64,000 nt of DNA from Gammaproteobacteria bacterium (lineage in GTDB: Bacteria; Pseudomonadota; Gammaproteobacteria; HK1): positions 3,231,288 to 3,295,287 of the forward strand of contig WLWT01000001.1 in assembly GCA_012103455.1 (NCBI GenBank), in the 5' to 3' direction. Below are positions 62,684 through 64,000 of the stretch, piece by piece (positions within the stretch are counted from its first letter, which is position 1; every line of letters starts with the position of its first letter). A program made the position numbers and the translations under genes. The notes beneath the pieces were generated by a model. It did no database searches. It was given only the letters and a program-made list of their open reading frames with translations, and was not told the DNA's origin.

Positions 62684-62987
62684 TTTCGATAGCCTCCGCA
62701 ATTTTCTTTAGAATGTGACCTGGAATAGTGGCTTGCTCCGATTTATTGTAAATTGTGAGCATCCAGATTTCGTAGTCACTCTTCTTCCAGTAGTAAATTA
62801 CTCGAACACCACCGCTTTTACCTTTTCCTTCAGGAGCCCAACGTACTTTTCGGACACCGCCGCTGCCACGAATAATATCACCAGACTCAGGTTTTTCCTG
62901 TAGGTGCCATTGCAACATTCTGTATTCATCGTCCGACAAATAATCAGAAAGCAGTTTGGTAAATTTGCTTGTTTCAATGAAAATCAT
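62676..62987 (-). CDS. RelE/HigB-type toxin, cassette gene
   Basis: 103 residues: MIFIETSKFTKLLSDYLSDD, EKPESGDIIRGSGGVRKVRW and KGKSGGVRVIYYWKKSDYEI, then LTIYNKSEQATI, as in HigB-2/RelE mRNA interferases. Toxin-first order with the XRE antitoxin downstream. No ribosome site; the promoter's -10 lies 8 bases from the ATG, so a leaderless or near-leaderless mRNA is expected. Confidence 0.9.
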   Translation of the reverse strand: MIFIETSKFTKLLSDYLSDDEYRMLQWHLQEKPESGDIIRGSGGVRKVRWAPEGKGKSGGVRVIYYWKKSDYEIWMLTIYNKSEQATIPGHILKKIAEAIENE

Positions 62988-62995
62988 AAATTAAA

Positions 62996-63023
62996 AATAT
63001 ACGGCATTGCCGTATTTTGTCAA
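62996..63023 (-). promoter_or_regulatory. TA promoter with built-in operator palindrome
   Basis: TTGACA (63018-63023, consensus), 16 bases, TATATT (62996-63001). The perfect palindrome ATACGGCA-T-TGCCGTAT (62999-63015) fills the spacer and overlaps the -10, the expected place for antitoxin binding. Confidence 0.7.
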
Positions 63024-63064
63024 ATCTACATATTTCATTGATTATATTGATGATTTGTATTGGG

Positions 63065-63115
63065 GCATAACGCCGCCAGCAGAGGCGCAGCTTTGCTGCG
63101 TCCTGCTGACTAGCC
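63065..63115 (-). repeat. attC-like site, degenerate
   Basis: GCTAGTC in place of RYYYAAC and GTTATGC at the far end (minus strand), around AGCAGGACGCAGC / GCTGCGCCTCTGCT. Confidence 0.6.
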
Positions 63116-63172
63116 TTATTAAGCTCCAAGAGCTGCAAGTTCGCTGTCAAGCTCTTGCTTAGCCTCAAAAAG

Positions 63173-63388
63173 TTAAAGAACTCTGAATTTCCAGTAACCA
63201 GCCCTAGACACCTCTTCAACCTGTTGATTTTTAAAATAGTCATAAGCGTATGAGATGTCGTTGATCAATGCGGCAAACGAATTTGGTAAAACCAAACGAT
63301 ATTCTTCATTGATATTTGTAACTACGTGGTCAATATTAATAGCCTCAGATTGCCTTTCAAGTTGAAGACAGTAGCGGGCGTTTAACAT
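63173..63388 (-). CDS. Hypothetical protein (cassette gene), possibly shortened by a stop
   Basis: 71 residues from ATG 63388: MLNARYCLQLERQSEAINID, HVVTNINEEYRLVLPNSFAA, LINDISYAYDYFKNQQVEEV. After the TAA at 63173-63175 the same frame stays open for 17 codons (LFEAKQELDSELAALGA) to TAA at 63119, just ahead of the attC. Normal cassette genes end at the attC, so the first stop may be a mutation. I do not recognise the family. Confidence 0.55.
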   Translation of the reverse strand: MLNARYCLQLERQSEAINIDHVVTNINEEYRLVLPNSFAALINDISYAYDYFKNQQVEEVSRAGYWKFRVL

Positions 63389-63446
63389 TTGCGCTGACTG
63401 CAAAGCAGTTCCTGTTAGTTTATGTAAGCATAGTTCTCTACGCTCA

Positions 63447-63686
63447 CTATTTCTCTCCGGCCCGAAGCGAACGGCTAATCTCGGTCAATATGCCCAAGAT
63501 GATGCCAAACAAGGCGTACAGGAGCCCGCGATCGATAGCTTCTCTCGGTGATGTGCTACCCAAGTATCGTCCGGGTTCAGGCTCGACTATTACCCCTGTT
63601 GCAACGCCCAGCCCCATAGCGAATACCAAGATTCCGCATATCAGCGTTAGAGCTGCAACGATGCGTCCGAGATTCGTGTACAACAT
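63447..63686 (-). CDS. 79-residue two-helix membrane protein (cassette gene)
   Basis: MLYTNLGRIVAALTLICGIL, FAMGLGVATGVIVEPEPGRY and LLYALFGIILGILTEISRSL: two membrane helices joined by a polar loop, with a basic C-terminus. Typical cassette-type small membrane protein of unknown role. The attC at its 3' side is unclear (a weak GTTTAAC at 63380-63386). It lies behind the attC of the partial gene at the right edge. Confidence 0.7.
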   Translation of the reverse strand: MLYTNLGRIVAALTLICGILVFAMGLGVATGVIVEPEPGRYLGSTSPREAIDRGLLYALFGIILGILTEISRSLRAGEK

Positions 63687-63748
63687 CCGCGCACCTTTAT
63701 TTCAATCGCCTATCTAGCAGAGAGGTAAGGAGCCGGCTTGTGCTCTTT

Positions 63749-63807
63749 GCCGAACGTCAATGCTCAGCGGCACGCGCCAGCGCGTCCGCTGCAGCGCTTT
63801 GTTAGCG
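63749..63807 (-). repeat. attC site (59 bases)
   Basis: CGCTAACAAAGCGCTGCAG ... CGCTGAGCATTGACGTTCGGC on the minus strand, with a short GCGCTGGCGCG core. The GTTCGGC end departs from GTTRRRY by one base. Confidence 0.75.
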
Positions 63808-63824
63808 GCACACCGACGGCCTCA

Positions 63825-64000
63825 CTATCTGCTTGTTTGTTGCTTTCGAAGTGCCTCGACGCCATCTACGATTCCGCTCTCAATGGCTTCCGCCGCCCAC
63901 CGGTCCCAGAAGTCTACCGTTGCACTGCTGGGACGCTTGGTAGGTTCGTCAATACGAATACGGCTGGGCAACATAGCGGCATCGCCAACAATGAGCGCTT
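63825..64000 (-). CDS. C-terminal end of a protein resembling HerA/DUF87-type ATPases (runs off window)
   Basis: 58 residues visible: ALIVGDAAMLPSRIRIDEPT, KRPSSATVDFWDRWAAEAIE then GIVDGVEALRKQQTSR. The pattern of a hydrophobic strand, GDA, RIRIDEP and SATVDFWDRW recalls the C-terminus of HerA-like (DUF87) helicases that cooperate with SIR2 or nuclease partners in defence. The nucleotide-binding part lies outside the window, so this is tentative. An attC follows 18 bases behind its stop, so it may be a large cassette gene. Confidence 0.5.
   Translation of the reverse strand, partial: ALIVGDAAMLPSRIRIDEPTKRPSSATVDFWDRWAAEAIESGIVDGVEALRKQQTSR

Noticed and set aside
63380..63421. attC between the 79-residue gene and the next cassette gene
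   Set aside because: GTTTAAC is present but the partner core is poor and the span is only about 42 bases, shorter than usual attC sites.

Overview
The window comes from a GC-rich bacterium, most likely a proteobacterium. The evidence is the tricarboxylate (Tct) and dipeptide-type transporters, CaiB/BaiF and LLM-flavin enzymes, a penicillin-binding protein 4, a tRNA-His with encoded CCA, and a gammaproteobacterial-looking integron. A free-living or sponge/sediment-associated gammaproteobacterium would fit, but nothing here fixes the lineage. The first 34.7 kb is metabolic chromosome; the rest is a mosaic of a decayed mobile region, a second metabolic block and a second decayed region.

1-5.1 kb (minus strand) holds oxidoreductases (FAD enzyme, ketopantoate-reductase type, aldehyde dehydrogenase, SDR), a decayed thiolase and a membrane hydrolase. 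At 5.2-13.7 kb a nucleoside-monophosphate kinase is divergent from a carrier-protein amino-acid cluster: lysW, lysX, lysY, a class II glutamine-amidotransferase-fold protein, lysZ (frameshifted), lysJ, then a Zn alcohol dehydrogenase and a LysN-like aminotransferase. No lysK is present; the amidotransferase-fold enzyme is a candidate for releasing the product from the carrier. A P450, a dienelactone hydrolase, a Rieske oxygenase and an LLM enzyme follow. At 18-34.7 kb are an aspartate-type aminotransferase, an ABC exporter convergent with a pseudokinase, tRNA-His, a split transketolase, another LLM enzyme, a complete tctCBA transporter operon, an enoyl-CoA hydratase and a PBP4-type peptidase.

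34.8-51.6 kb is a heavily eroded integron read on the minus strand. A broken integron-integrase fragment (51.13-51.6 kb, plus strand) sits at the head of a cassette array with at least nine recognisable attC sites, several split by insertions. Cassettes carry toxin-antitoxin genes (HigBA, XRE-ImmA/DUF4411, HicB-like, an HNH partner), tiny membrane peptides, a CoiA-like protein and a 627-residue PIN-like membrane protein. Two group II introns sit exactly inside attC sites, a third is a remnant, and IS110, ISKra4 and IS630 remnants are present. 51.6-61.8 kb is intact metabolism again: a five-part peptide-type ABC transporter, a two-subunit sulfopyruvate-decarboxylase-like enzyme, and a formyl-CoA-transferase / oxalyl-CoA-decarboxylase-like pair. 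61.9-64 kb is an IS3 remnant and a second minus-strand cassette cluster with a toxin-first TA pair.

Two features cross the whole window. One is a ~140-bp MITE-like element with GGGCACCTCTAAAAA ends, found in about ten copies, some nested or located at deletion joints. The other is a set of short 14-18 bp tandem duplications at gene borders and inside genes.
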